The notes under the pieces are model-generated. The model was not told where the DNA came from and made no database searches. It worked only from the letters and a program-made list of their open reading frames with translations. From assembly GCA_034432935.1 (NCBI GenBank), contig DAOUBD010000041.1:1-36906 (forward strand): a stretch of DNA of 36,906 nucleotides, read 5' to 3'. Both the position numbers and the translations under genes were made by a program. This document shows, piece after piece, positions 1-7,565 of this stretch (the stretch's first letter is position 1; each line of letters starts with the position of its first letter). This DNA is from DAOUAG01 sp034432935. GTDB lineage: Bacteria > Chloroflexota > Dehalococcoidia > SM23-28-2 > RBG-16-64-32.

Positions 1-398
1 ACTTCGGCCAAAGGGAAGAGGAGGTCACGCAGGGCACGAACGGCGTCCTCGCGCAACAGCCGCGCCCCGCTCTTGGACACCATCACGGGATCGACGACCA
101 GATGCGGCAAGTCATGTTCGCGCACCTTGGCCGCAATCACCCGAATGATCCCCGCGTTGGCGAGCATGCCCGTCTTGACGGCGTCCGGCCGGATGTCCGT
201 GACCACGGCCTCGATCTGCGCAGCCACAATCTCCGGCGGCAGCTCATATACAGCGGCGACGCCGGTGGTGCTCTGGGCGGTTACGGCGGTAATGGCGCAC
301 GTGCCGTAGACGCCGAGGGCGGCGAGGGTCTTCAGGTCCGCCTGGACGCCGGCCCCCGCACTGGAGTCCGACCCGGCGATGGCAAGGACGGAGCGCAT
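1..398 (-). CDS. thiD: Hydroxymethylpyrimidine/phosphomethylpyrimidine kinase, C-terminus cut by window edge
   Basis: ThiD phosphorylates HMP and HMP-phosphate to HMP-PP in thiamine synthesis in the cytoplasm. The minus strand reads MRSVLAIAGSDSSAGAGVQA, the typical ribokinase-fold N-terminus with the GSDSSAGAG substrate and phosphate loop. It continues with QSTTGV, then DAVKTGML, then LVVDPVMVSKSGARLL; the DPVM block is diagnostic of ThiD. About 132 residues of a usual 260-270 are visible and the rest lies left of the window. The start is the ATG at 396-398. A yjbQ gene, whose family has been reported to have thiamine-phosphate synthase side activity, lies 1.2 kb away on the other strand. 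Family assignment is secure. Confidence 0.9.
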   Translation of the reverse strand, partial: MRSVLAIAGSDSSAGAGVQADLKTLAALGVYGTCAITAVTAQSTTGVAAVYELPPEIVAAQIEAVVTDIRPDAVKTGMLANAGIIRVIAAKVREHDLPHLVVDPVMVSKSGARLLREDAVRALRDLLFPLAE

Positions 399-444
399 AG
401 CGCCTCAACCGTAGCCGCGGCCGGGGGCCTGGTCAAGGGATGCG

Positions 445-918
445 TTATTGCACGGAGAAGGCGGCGTGCATCCCCTCTTGGTAGTGGGACTCGTCCTCTT
501 CCACAATATTGCAGAGGAGCACGTACTTGCCGGGGTCCAGCTTCACCGTCAGCTCCTCAGTGCCTCCGCTCTCGAACTCCTCTATCTCGTCCACAACGGT
601 GATCCCTTCCCCCTCCTCGTCCACAGATCCGTCGGCCTTGGTTGGGAGCTTGTCGGGCGCGAGGTCGGTCTTGACGATGACGAGCTCGTGCTTCTCCTTG
701 CCCTCGTTCTTGGCGACAAAAGTGATGTCGCCAGCGGCGGCCGAGGCCGGCTCCGGCGAGACGATGAATTCGCTGAGGGTGACGCTGACCTTTGCGGCTT
801 GGCCGCCGCCGGTGGTCTCCTTGTCCTCATCATCACCGCCGCAGCCGGCGGCAACCATCGCAAGCGCCGCAAGGGCAGCGGCGAGAGATAGAAAGGCACG
901 GTTCGGCAAACGCAACAT
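445..918 (-). CDS. Cupredoxin-like lipoprotein with expanded copper loop
   Basis: A 157-residue exported protein. The first 25 residues form a lipoprotein signal with lipobox AAGC (Cys26), followed by an acidic, glycine-rich linker (about 27-42) and a beta-sandwich region (43-157). Candidate type 1 copper ligands are His77 (KEKHEL), Cys136, His145 and Met150, in CNIVEEDESHYQEGM. The Cys-to-His spacing of eight residues is longer than the two to four usual in small blue copper proteins. A probable electron carrier or copper-binding protein on the outer face of the membrane. It is divergent from a second cupredoxin at 1055-1519, and the two share the TD-LxP-LP stretch and the C-H-M end. No enzymatic role can be given. 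Confidence 0.75.
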   Translation of the reverse strand: MLRLPNRAFLSLAAALAALAMVAAGCGGDDEDKETTGGGQAAKVSVTLSEFIVSPEPASAAAGDITFVAKNEGKEKHELVIVKTDLAPDKLPTKADGSVDEEGEGITVVDEIEEFESGGTEELTVKLDPGKYVLLCNIVEEDESHYQEGMHAAFSVQ

Positions 919-1054
919 CTTGGCCCTCCCTAATCCGATGCAGAGCGATCCTCATGTGCGGGTCAGTGGCATTATGGGTTCTCGGGGATGTGATGTCAAT
1001 ACATCATTCGCAGTGTTGACTCACCTTGAAACGTTGGCTATAACTACAGGTGCG

Positions 1055-1519
1055 ATGTGGCCCCCGCTTCGCTCTTTCCGCGCCGCCATCCTGCCCCCCG
1101 TTCTTGCGGCTCTCGGCGCTTTGGCCATCGCTTGCGGTGGCAGCCAGGAGCCTCCCGGCTTGAAACACGACATCCACGTCCATTTGGATGAGTGGAGCGT
1201 GAAGGTAGACCCCCCTAGCATCACGGGAAGGGCCGTAGTCAACATAGGCGGCCACAACCATGGGAAATATCCCCACCAGATCACAGTCATAGAGACGGAC
1301 CTCGATCCCGCCCAGCTGCCGATCTCCCAGGCGCGGGTGGACATCAAGGCCATCGGCGACCCCGTCGCGGCGTTCGATGTCCCGGCGTCCGACGACGGGC
1401 AGGGGCTCCAGGTGGTGTCGGCCGAGATGAAGCCGGGCAGGTATGTGATCTTCTGCGCCATTCCGGGCCACTACCAGCAGGGGATGTACACCGGGTTCGA
1501 GGTGCTGGCCGCCCAGTAG
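1055..1519 (+). CDS. Cupredoxin-like lipoprotein
   Basis: A 154-residue paralogue of the divergent neighbour. I chose the ATG at 1055 because the protein then begins with a proper signal sequence (hydrophobic 9-26) ending in a lipobox-like AIAC (Cys27). The reading frame is open further upstream, but that part is antisense to the other cupredoxin. Candidate copper ligands are His74 (KYPHQI), Cys134, His139 and Met144 in CAIPGHYQQGM, which is the standard C-x4-H-x4-M spacing. The fold suggests a membrane-tethered electron carrier. The His-rich HDIHVHLDEW segment (38-47) could also bind metal. The partner protein is unknown. Confidence 0.75.
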   Translation: MWPPLRSFRAAILPPVLAALGALAIACGGSQEPPGLKHDIHVHLDEWSVKVDPPSITGRAVVNIGGHNHGKYPHQITVIETDLDPAQLPISQARVDIKAIGDPVAAFDVPASDDGQGLQVVSAEMKPGRYVIFCAIPGHYQQGMYTGFEVLAAQ

Positions 1520-1545
1520 GCCCTGGCCTCCAGCCGCCTGTCCAC

Positions 1546-1551
1546 TATAAT
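1546..1551 (+). promoter_or_regulatory. Probable -10 element of the yjbQ operon
   Basis: A perfect TATAAT lies 21 bp before the yjbQ start codon. No convincing -35 hexamer is seen 16-19 bp upstream, so only the -10 is claimed. Confidence 0.45.
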
Positions 1552-1572
1552 TCCCCATGGGAGCCTCGCCCC

Positions 1573-1968
1573 ATGGTAGAGCGCATCACTGTGACCTCAG
1601 CACAACGCCAGCAGCTCTGCGATATTACCGCCCTGGTGAACGGCGCGCTGGAGCGCCTAGGGGCCGCCGAGGGGGTCTGTCACCTTTACGTCCCTCACAC
1701 CACGGCCGGCATCATCGTTAACGAGAACGCGGACCCCGACGTGTGCACGGACATCATGGACTGGCTGGAGGCCGCGGTGCCCAGGCAGGGGCATTACCGG
1801 CACGCTGAAGGCAACGCCCATGCCCACATAAAGGCCGCTTTAGTTGGGCAGTCGGCCACGATCCCCGTCGAGAACGGGCGCCTGGCGCTGGGCACCTGGC
1901 AGGGCGTCTTCTTGGCCGAATTCGACGGTCCCCGACGCCGAACGGTGCTGGTCAGCATGGTGACATGA
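1573..1968 (+). CDS. yjbQ: YjbQ/UPF0047 family protein
   Basis: A 131-residue single-domain protein covering the whole UPF0047 family length. The recognisable blocks are HLYVPHTTAGIIVNENADPD (about 37-56), GHYRHAEGNAHAHIKAAL (about 74-91) and GTWQGVFLAEFDGPR (about 107-121). The conserved histidines and acidic residues of these blocks form the presumed metal site. Family members form trimers and some show weak thiamine-phosphate synthase activity; the physiological role is unsettled. The stop codon overlaps the sirtuin start (ATGA), so the two are translationally coupled. Confidence 0.9.
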   Translation: MVERITVTSAQRQQLCDITALVNGALERLGAAEGVCHLYVPHTTAGIIVNENADPDVCTDIMDWLEAAVPRQGHYRHAEGNAHAHIKAALVGQSATIPVENGRLALGTWQGVFLAEFDGPRRRTVLVSMVT

Positions 1969-2765
1969 TGAGCAACAGCCTCGATGACGCCGTCGGCCGG
2001 GCCGCCCGCATCGTGGTGGAGTCGCGCCACCTCGTGGCTCTGGTGGGAGCCGGCCTGTCCGCGGAAAGCGGCATCCCTACCTTCCGCGGCCCAGGCGGCC
2101 TCTGGACCAAATATGGGGAGCCCGACTTCCGCGACTACGACCGCTTTCTGCAAGACCCCAAGCGTTGGTGGGAGGAGAGGCTGCGCCCCTCCAGCGCCCT
2201 CGGCGAACTGGTGGAGGCCCTCAGCCGCGCCGTCCCCAACGAGGGCCATTTCGCCCTACGCCGGCTGGAGGAGATGGGCTACCTGAAGCACATCATCACC
2301 CAAAATATCGATAACCTGCACCAGCTGGCGGGCAGCGTAAACATCAGCGAGATCCACGGCAACCGGACGAAGCTGCGCTGCACGGGCTGCGGCCTCCGCT
2401 GGCCGCTGGAGGAGTTCTCCTTGGAGGAGCTGCCACCCCATTGCCCCCACTGCGGCGGCATCGTCAAAAGCGACACCGTCATGTTCGGCGAGCCCATCCC
2501 CCGCGACGTCCTGGACGAATGCATCCGCCAGACCAGGATGTGCGACGTCATGCTGCTGGTGGGCACCAGCGCCGTCGTCTACCCTGCGGCCGGCTTCCCA
2601 GTGGACGTCAAGCGATCCGGCGGCCGGCTCATCGAGGTGAACCCCCACGAGACGGCCCTTACGGACGCGGCCGATGTGGTCCTGCGGGCGCCGGCCGGCG
2701 AGGCGCTGCCCAAGGTCGTCGCCCGGGTGCAGGAGCTGGCGGAGGGCAGAGACGCCCGGACGTAG
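1965..2765 (+). CDS. cobB: NAD-dependent protein deacylase (sirtuin)
   Basis: Removes acyl groups from protein lysines using NAD+. All sirtuin signatures are present: VGAGLSAESGIPTFRG (NAD loop, about 28-43), TQNIDNLHQ (about 110-118), the catalytic His in EIHGN (about 125-129), a zinc ribbon CTGC...CPHCGG (about 136-163), and VGTSAVVYPA. The length of 266 is slightly above the usual 240-250. The start overlaps the yjbQ stop; a second ATG directly follows at 1968. A CoA transferase follows after 42 bp. Pairing with acyl-CoA metabolism would fit a role in acyl-lysine homeostasis, but that is inference. Confidence 0.93.
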   Translation: MMSNSLDDAVGRAARIVVESRHLVALVGAGLSAESGIPTFRGPGGLWTKYGEPDFRDYDRFLQDPKRWWEERLRPSSALGELVEALSRAVPNEGHFALRRLEEMGYLKHIITQNIDNLHQLAGSVNISEIHGNRTKLRCTGCGLRWPLEEFSLEELPPHCPHCGGIVKSDTVMFGEPIPRDVLDECIRQTRMCDVMLLVGTSAVVYPAAGFPVDVKRSGGRLIEVNPHETALTDAADVVLRAPAGEALPKVVARVQELAEGRDART

Positions 2766-2807
2766 CGGCATCCCTGGGCGCGGGCGGCCTGGGACAAGGA
2801 GGGCGAA

Positions 2808-4037
2808 ATGAAACAGGCGCTGGAAGGCATTCGGGTCCTGGACCTGACCATATGGCAACAGGGGCCCATGGCGGCAGCCATGCTGGCCGACTGGGGCGCC
2901 GACGTGATCAAGATCGAGGGGCCAGATACGCCAGACCCCGGCCGCTCCCTGGTGCGCTACGAACCCACGCCCGGCGGGCCCAACGCCTACTTCGAGACCC
3001 ACAACCGCAATAAGCGGGGCATCGTCCTGGACCTCAAGACGGCGGCAGGCCGCGACGTCTTCTACCGGCTGGTGGAGAAGGCCGACGTGGTCATCCAGAA
3101 CTTCCGCGCCGGCGTCAACGACCGCCTGGGCATCGGCTACGAGACGCTGCGCAAGATCAACCCGCGGATCGTCTTCTGCCAGGCTACCGGGTTCGGCCTA
3201 AAGGGCCCCGATGCCGCCAAGCCGGCCCTCGACCCCTTGGCCCAGGCCAGGGGAGGCCTCATGAGCGTGACCGGGGAGCCGGAGGGCCCGCCGACCCGGA
3301 CCTTCGCCGGCTTTGCCGACCAGGTCAGCGCCTTCCTGCTGGCTTGCGGCATCATGGTAGCCCTCTTCCACCGCGAACGGACCGGCGAGGGCCAGGTGGT
3401 CACCGGCTCGCTCCTCCAGAGCGTCATCGGCGTCCAGGCCTTCAATATCGCCAGCTACCTGATGACGGGCACCTACGGCGGCTCTCCGGTACCCAGGGTG
3501 CCCCGCCGGCTCACCAACCCCCTGTGGAACCACTACCGCGCCCAGGACGGACGATGGCTGATGCTGAGCATGGCCCAGGTGGGGCGCTACTGGCCTCACT
3601 TCCGCAGGGCCATGCAGGAGGCCACCGGCGAGACGCTGGGACCGGAGGAGCTGAGCATCGAGTGGATCAGGATGCACGCCATGGAGGTGATGCAGCTCAT
3701 CGACCGCCTGGACGAGGCCTTCGCTTCCAGGCCCTCCCCGTACTGGCTGGAGATCGCCCGGCGCTACGACCTGCTGGTGGAGGCCGTGCGGGACTACAGC
3801 GAGATCGCCTCGGACCCCCAGGTTGTCGAGAACGAAATGCTGACGACCCTCGAGCACCCGGTGCACGGCCGCCTGCCCATCGTCGCGCCGCCGGTGAGCC
3901 TCAGCCTGACCCCCGCAACCATCCGCCGCCCGGCGCCAGAATTCGGCCAGCATACCGAGGAGGTGCTGCTCGAAGCGGGTTATTCCTGGGAAGAGATCGC
4001 TGGCCTCCGCGAGCAGGGAGCCATAGGCCACCGCTAG
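2808..4037 (+). CDS. CaiB/BaiF family III CoA-transferase
   Basis: A 409-residue cytoplasmic enzyme that moves CoA between carboxylic acids through an aspartyl-CoA thioester. The N-terminal LEGIRVLDLT and MLADWGADVIKIEGP are typical of the family, as are NRNKRGIVLDLKT and the distal GEGQVVTGSLLQSVI. The catalytic Asp is most likely Asp171 in GFADQVSA, at the place of Asp169 of formyl-CoA transferase. The substrate cannot be told from sequence. The ATG is preceded by AAGGAGGG. The stop codon is shared head-on with the convergent sigma factor gene through CTAG (4034-4037). Confidence 0.9.
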   Translation: MKQALEGIRVLDLTIWQQGPMAAAMLADWGADVIKIEGPDTPDPGRSLVRYEPTPGGPNAYFETHNRNKRGIVLDLKTAAGRDVFYRLVEKADVVIQNFRAGVNDRLGIGYETLRKINPRIVFCQATGFGLKGPDAAKPALDPLAQARGGLMSVTGEPEGPPTRTFAGFADQVSAFLLACGIMVALFHRERTGEGQVVTGSLLQSVIGVQAFNIASYLMTGTYGGSPVPRVPRRLTNPLWNHYRAQDGRWLMLSMAQVGRYWPHFRRAMQEATGETLGPEELSIEWIRMHAMEVMQLIDRLDEAFASRPSPYWLEIARRYDLLVEAVRDYSEIASDPQVVENEMLTTLEHPVHGRLPIVAPPVSLSLTPATIRRPAPEFGQHTEEVLLEAGYSWEEIAGLREQGAIGHR

Positions 4038-4597
4038 CGGCGGCGGCCCTCCTTCATCAGCTCCCGCAGCTTACGCAAAGTGCGAAAGAGGATGACCCGC
4101 ACGTTGGCCTCGCTGAGCCCCATGATCTGGGCGATCTGGGCGTTGGAGAGCTCCGCATCGAACTTGAGGGCCACTATATCTTGCTCCCGCTGGGGAAAAC
4201 CCCGCAGAAGCTGGGCGATCGTGGCGATCTCCTCCCGCAGGAGTATGTCGCCCTCCACCGACTCCCGGCCGGGAGCGATCGCCTTTAGAACGTCGGGGTC
4301 CACCACGCTCTCCCGGCCTTGCCTGCGCCCGTAGCTTATGACGACGTTGCGGGCGATGGTGAAGAGCCAAGTGGAGTAAGCCTCATCGTTGCGCAAGGAG
4401 TCTGCCTTCAGGAAGGCGCGCTCGAATATGTCGGACGCTAGGTCCTCCGCCACCTGGGCGTTGTGCACGCGGCCGTAGACGTAGGCAAAGACGCGAGGGA
4501 AGTACTGGCGGTACTTTTCGGCGAAGTCGTCCAGGCGGCGAGCCGCGCCGGCTGCGGTGCCGAGGGCGGTCGGGGCGGAGAAGCTGCGGGACTTCAT
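4034..4597 (-). CDS. ECF-type RNA polymerase sigma factor
   Basis: A 187-residue sigma-70 family protein with only regions 2 and 4. Region 2 (about 25-90) contains FPRVFAYVYGRV, AEDLASDIFERAF and STWLFTIARNVVISYGRR. Region 4 (about 130-183) contains FPQREQDIVALKF and the helix-turn-helix SNAQIAQIMGLSEANVRVIL. No anti-sigma gene is adjacent, so the inducing signal is unknown. The upstream region (4598-4860) is shared with a divergent winged-helix gene and holds a long inverted repeat that could control either gene. Confidence 0.9.
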   Translation of the reverse strand: MKSRSFSAPTALGTAAGAARRLDDFAEKYRQYFPRVFAYVYGRVHNAQVAEDLASDIFERAFLKADSLRNDEAYSTWLFTIARNVVISYGRRQGRESVVDPDVLKAIAPGRESVEGDILLREEIATIAQLLRGFPQREQDIVALKFDAELSNAQIAQIMGLSEANVRVILFRTLRKLRELMKEGRRR

Positions 4598-4666
4598 GAC
4601 GCGGGGCGTACTCCTCTTCCAGAGCCTAGTGGACAGGCGGCGGAGTTATGTGCATAATGACACATG

Positions 4667-4753
4667 AATTCCATATCGGCATAAATCAAAGTAGTATTGG
4701 CCTTCTCCCATCGTTCCGCCGATACATTTGGTTTGGCCTTCCAATATGGAATT
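4667..4753. repeat. 10-bp inverted repeat framing a structured intergenic segment
   Basis: AATTCCATAT (4667-4676) and its exact complement ATATGGAATT (4744-4753) flank 67 bp. An inner pair ATCGGC (4675-4680) and GCCGAT (4718-4723) and a direct repeat TTGGCCTTC (about 4697 and 4734) lie inside. The segment sits between divergent sigma-factor and winged-helix genes, so operator sites or an RNA structure are both possible. Confidence 0.5.
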
Positions 4754-4860
4754 GAACTTCTGCTGTTCCGGTAGGGTTCACTATAGGCAGGGCGTTTCGA
4801 AGCTGTCAAGGCTTTGCACGACAATAAACAGAGAAAAATAAGAAGCGGGGGTAAGAAGCC

Positions 4861-5184
4861 ATGGCGAGAAAGTGGAACTTCCTTAGCAACTACGGCCTCG
4901 TCCTCACCCACCTCTTCCAAAACCCCCGCGCCACGCTGCGAGAGATCGCCCGCGGCACGGACCTGACGGAGCGAGCCGTCTACCAGATAGTGCGAGAGCT
5001 GGAGATCAACGGCTTCATTCAAAAAAAGCGCGTCGGCCGCCGCAACAGCTACACCGTGGTGGAATCGCAGTTATTCAGCTTCCCGGTGTACCAAGGTCTC
5101 AACGTGGCCCAAATGATCACGGCCTTGCGCCGCATCCTCGACGAGCGCCGGACCTCGGCGCAACCCAGGGCTCCGGGCGCCTAG
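4861..5184 (+). CDS. Winged helix-turn-helix transcriptional regulator
   Basis: A 107-residue protein whose residues about 8-70 form a MarR/ArsR-like winged helix. It has LTHLFQNPRATLREIARGTDLTE, the recognition helix RAVYQIVRELEINGFI, and a wing QKKRVGRRNSYTV. The rest is a short helical tail that could dimerise. No cysteines or metal ligands are visible, so no effector is suggested. Its stop is shared with the convergent ArsA-like gene (CTAG at 5181-5184). GGGGGTAAGAAGCC precedes the ATG as a weak ribosome site. The target may be its own promoter or the divergent sigma gene; this is inference. Confidence 0.75.
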   Translation: MARKWNFLSNYGLVLTHLFQNPRATLREIARGTDLTERAVYQIVRELEINGFIQKKRVGRRNSYTVVESQLFSFPVYQGLNVAQMITALRRILDERRTSAQPRAPGA

Positions 5185-6326
5185 GGCCCGAAGGTTACTC
5201 TCAGCTCCCCGTCCTCGTAGGCCCAGCTCTCCGCCTGGCGGTAGCGCAGGTGCGGGGGCAGCGGCAAAACGCAGCGCCGGCCGTCCAGGTGCACCTCCAC
5301 GCTCTCGTCCGTCTGCTCCAGCCCCAAATCCTCCCGACGCGCGAAAGGCAGGCTGAGACGCAAGACGTGACGGCCATCCTCCTGTAGGAACGCCCTCCCT
5401 GCACCCCGGTAGAGGATGCCGGCCGGCTGGCGCCCGGCGTAGGCGGCCGCGGCAAGGCTGATCAAGGGCCCCAGGCCTCGCGGCGGCGCCGGAGCCAGGT
5501 TGATCGCCAGGACAGGCACCGGGGCAGCGATATCAGTCAACGCCTGGAGCGCAGCCCCTTCCTCCACCCTCATGCCGCTAAAGAAGGGATCGGTGACCTG
5601 CGGCGAGATGACCCGGTTCACCATCAAGGCGTCCACGCCGTAACCGAATAGGCTCAAGGAGGCCAACGCCCTCCGCATGTCTTCCGTCGCCCCCAAATCG
5701 GGCGCCGTGACCAGCCTGACAGAGGTTACCCCCGGGTCCGTGAGGGCCTCCCGCAGCCCAGCCAGGCGCGTCAGAATGCCACGGCCGCGCTCCAAGATGT
5801 CATCTCCTGCCGTGGCGTAGTCTCCGGCGAAGGCGCGGAAGAACGGTTCGAAGATGGTCTGCTCTCTGGGGGCAAAGAGGCGGTCCAGCCAGCGGGCCGC
5901 CGCATCCAGCGCCGGCGGCAGGTCCAAGAACTGCCCCACGGACCCGGCGTCTACCACTATCACCTCGAAGTCACCCTTGGTGACGTGCGACTCGAGAGCC
6001 AGCAGGCGGCTAACCTGGGCAACCCCTGGCAGGGCGACCAAGTCTTCGGCTAAACCGCTCTCCATGCCCCGCCACTCCAGCAAGTCCCCCACCCACTCCC
6101 GCAGCTCGTCGGCCGAGTCATGGCGATGCCGGCCTTCCGCTACCCAAAGCCCGCCCTGGATGCGCACCGGCTCCGGCGCCAGGGCCTGGCCTAGGCAGGC
6201 GCCGATCCCTTCGCCCAGGCCAAAAGCCAGCACGCTGCCGCCTGCCTCTGCCGTGGCGGCAGCCGTGGCGGCAGCGATCGTGCTCACGCCACTCCCGCCC
6301 TTCCCCGAAAAGACGATGATCCTCAT
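5181..6326 (-). CDS. ArsA/GET3-like ATPase with altered P-loop
   Basis: A 381-residue member of the ArsA group of deviant Walker ATPases. The N-terminus MRIIVFSGKGGSGVSTIAAA keeps the KGG signature lysine (Lys9), but the P-loop lysine normally found as KGGxGK[ST] is Val14. The DPAHxL substrate-switch motif is also absent; GLGEGIGACLG stands in its place. FEVIVVDAGSVGQFLDLP matches the switch II region. The C-terminus (about 318-381) is the alpha-crystallin-like beta domain seen on bacterial ArsA relatives (LRLSLPFARREDL...VHLDGRR...LPPHLR). ATP hydrolysis may be lost or changed. There are no arsenic genes nearby, so a role in arsenite export is unlikely. Confidence 0.8.
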   Translation of the reverse strand: MRIIVFSGKGGSGVSTIAAATAAATAEAGGSVLAFGLGEGIGACLGQALAPEPVRIQGGLWVAEGRHRHDSADELREWVGDLLEWRGMESGLAEDLVALPGVAQVSRLLALESHVTKGDFEVIVVDAGSVGQFLDLPPALDAAARWLDRLFAPREQTIFEPFFRAFAGDYATAGDDILERGRGILTRLAGLREALTDPGVTSVRLVTAPDLGATEDMRRALASLSLFGYGVDALMVNRVISPQVTDPFFSGMRVEEGAALQALTDIAAPVPVLAINLAPAPPRGLGPLISLAAAAYAGRQPAGILYRGAGRAFLQEDGRHVLRLSLPFARREDLGLEQTDESVEVHLDGRRCVLPLPPHLRYRQAESWAYEDGELRVTFGP

Positions 6327-6407
6327 GCGGCTATGCTTGTTTTCAGGCTGCGGCTCGATGATAGCACAAGAGGCTGGCCCTCCCGGTCATGGCGGGGGCC
6401 GTTGGCC

Positions 6408-7319
6408 TCAGGCCCGGCGCAAGAGGCGGAGGGTTGCCAAGGCCGGCGGCTGGACAGCGGGCGCCGGCGCGCCAGCGGCCTTTCGCTCCAGATACCAGCC
6501 GGCGAAAAACGAGGCGGTGCGCAGGATGGGCTCCCCGGCTCCGACCACCGTCAGCCTCTCCCACCACGGCTCCAGAAAGCCAGCGATGTGCCACCAGCGC
6601 AGCGCTGGCGCGGCGGAGGCCAGCGCCTTCGCGGCGGTCACCGGCTCCGGCGAAGGCGCCGGCGCCGGCGTAGGCTCCGGGTCTGGCACAACCGGAGCCG
6701 GCGGCGGCTCTGGCGCCGGAGGGGCCTCTGACGGCACCTCCGGCGCTGGCGCAGCCGGAGGTACGGGAGCGACAGCGGCCGGAGCCGGCGGCGGGGGCTG
6801 AGAGCCCTGGCCGCCGAAGTCGTTGGCCCAATACCAGCCGAAGGTGGTGTTCTGATTGTAGGCCCTCCCTATGCCGATGACCGTGAAATGCGGGTTCAGT
6901 AGGTTTGCATCATGGGCAGGCGATTGCTTCCAGTGGTCAAAGGCTTCTTGGGCGGTAGCCATGCCCGCCGCCAGGTTCTCGCCCTTCCAGGTGTTGTACC
7001 CGTAGCCGAAGGCGGCCATGCGGCTCACCGGATCGCGGCCCAGAGAGTCGGTGTGGCTTAGATAGCCGTTCCGGGCCATGTCTTCCGCCATCCAGCGGGC
7101 GGAGGAGTTGAGGGAATCGTCCAGGGACAGCGCTCCCAAGCCGTTCGCCGCCCGGTACTGGTTGATGAGATCCAGCAGCCTGGCCTCTTCGCTGTCCAGC
7201 GCCGCGGCCGGGCGGTAGTTCCCAGTGAAGACCGCGAGCGTAGCCAGGACGGCCAGCAGCAGCCCGAGGGCCGGCCTCGTGCGGGGCAGGCCCGCCAGAT
7301 AATTGCGGGCGCTCGGCAT
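6408..7319 (-). CDS. Secreted CAP (SCP/PR-1) domain protein with proline-rich linker
   Basis: About 303 residues. A signal peptide or membrane anchor (LALGLLLAVLATLAVF-like segment, within about 12-35) precedes a CAP domain (about 43-168). The domain contains LLDLINQYRAANGLGALSLD, the SHTDS His, the GENLA Glu and the SPAHDANLL His, then IGIGRAYN and WYWANDFGG. After it comes a Pro/Ala-rich linker (about 172-230) and a C-terminal piece with several Trp residues (WWHIAGFLEPWWERL) that I do not recognise. The ATG at 7319 is preferred; an in-frame TTG lies at 7328. Bacterial CAP proteins are extracellular and of mostly unknown function. Confidence 0.82.
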   Translation of the reverse strand: MPSARNYLAGLPRTRPALGLLLAVLATLAVFTGNYRPAAALDSEEARLLDLINQYRAANGLGALSLDDSLNSSARWMAEDMARNGYLSHTDSLGRDPVSRMAAFGYGYNTWKGENLAAGMATAQEAFDHWKQSPAHDANLLNPHFTVIGIGRAYNQNTTFGWYWANDFGGQGSQPPPPAPAAVAPVPPAAPAPEVPSEAPPAPEPPPAPVVPDPEPTPAPAPSPEPVTAAKALASAAPALRWWHIAGFLEPWWERLTVVGAGEPILRTASFFAGWYLERKAAGAPAPAVQPPALATLRLLRRA

Positions 7320-7525
7320 CCTACCCAAGACTGACAGGACCAGGGCTAGCGGCCCCTCCCTTCTCGTCCGTTCTCAGGAGATGCAAGACGGCGCGGGCCG
7401 CTATCTGTTACTCGATTACCGTCAAATTGATGGATTAAAGAGGGGGTGTATCCCCGCCGCCACTCGAACATCCCAAGGGTTTATCGCTACTGGGGAAAAG
7501 AATTCGCCCAACCAGGCGACATCAG

Positions 7526-7555
7526 TTGAAGGGGTGCACTGCGAGCCGCTACAAT
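7526..7555 (+). promoter_or_regulatory. Sigma-70-type promoter of the peroxiredoxin-like selenoprotein gene
   Basis: TTGAAG (7526-7531), an 18-bp spacer and TACAAT (7550-7555). The predicted transcription start (about 7562) is only a few bases from the ATG at 7566, so the transcript should be almost leaderless; no good ribosome site is present. Confidence 0.55.
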
Positions 7556-7565
7556 ACGGGACGCC

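Noticed and set aside
445..891. Large plus-strand open frames opposite the first cupredoxin
   Set aside because: They are mirror frames of a GC-rich gene with a clear signal peptide and copper motif on the minus strand.
509..1054. N-terminal extension of the second cupredoxin
   Set aside because: This part is antisense to the first cupredoxin, and the internal ATG at 1055 gives a proper lipoprotein signal.
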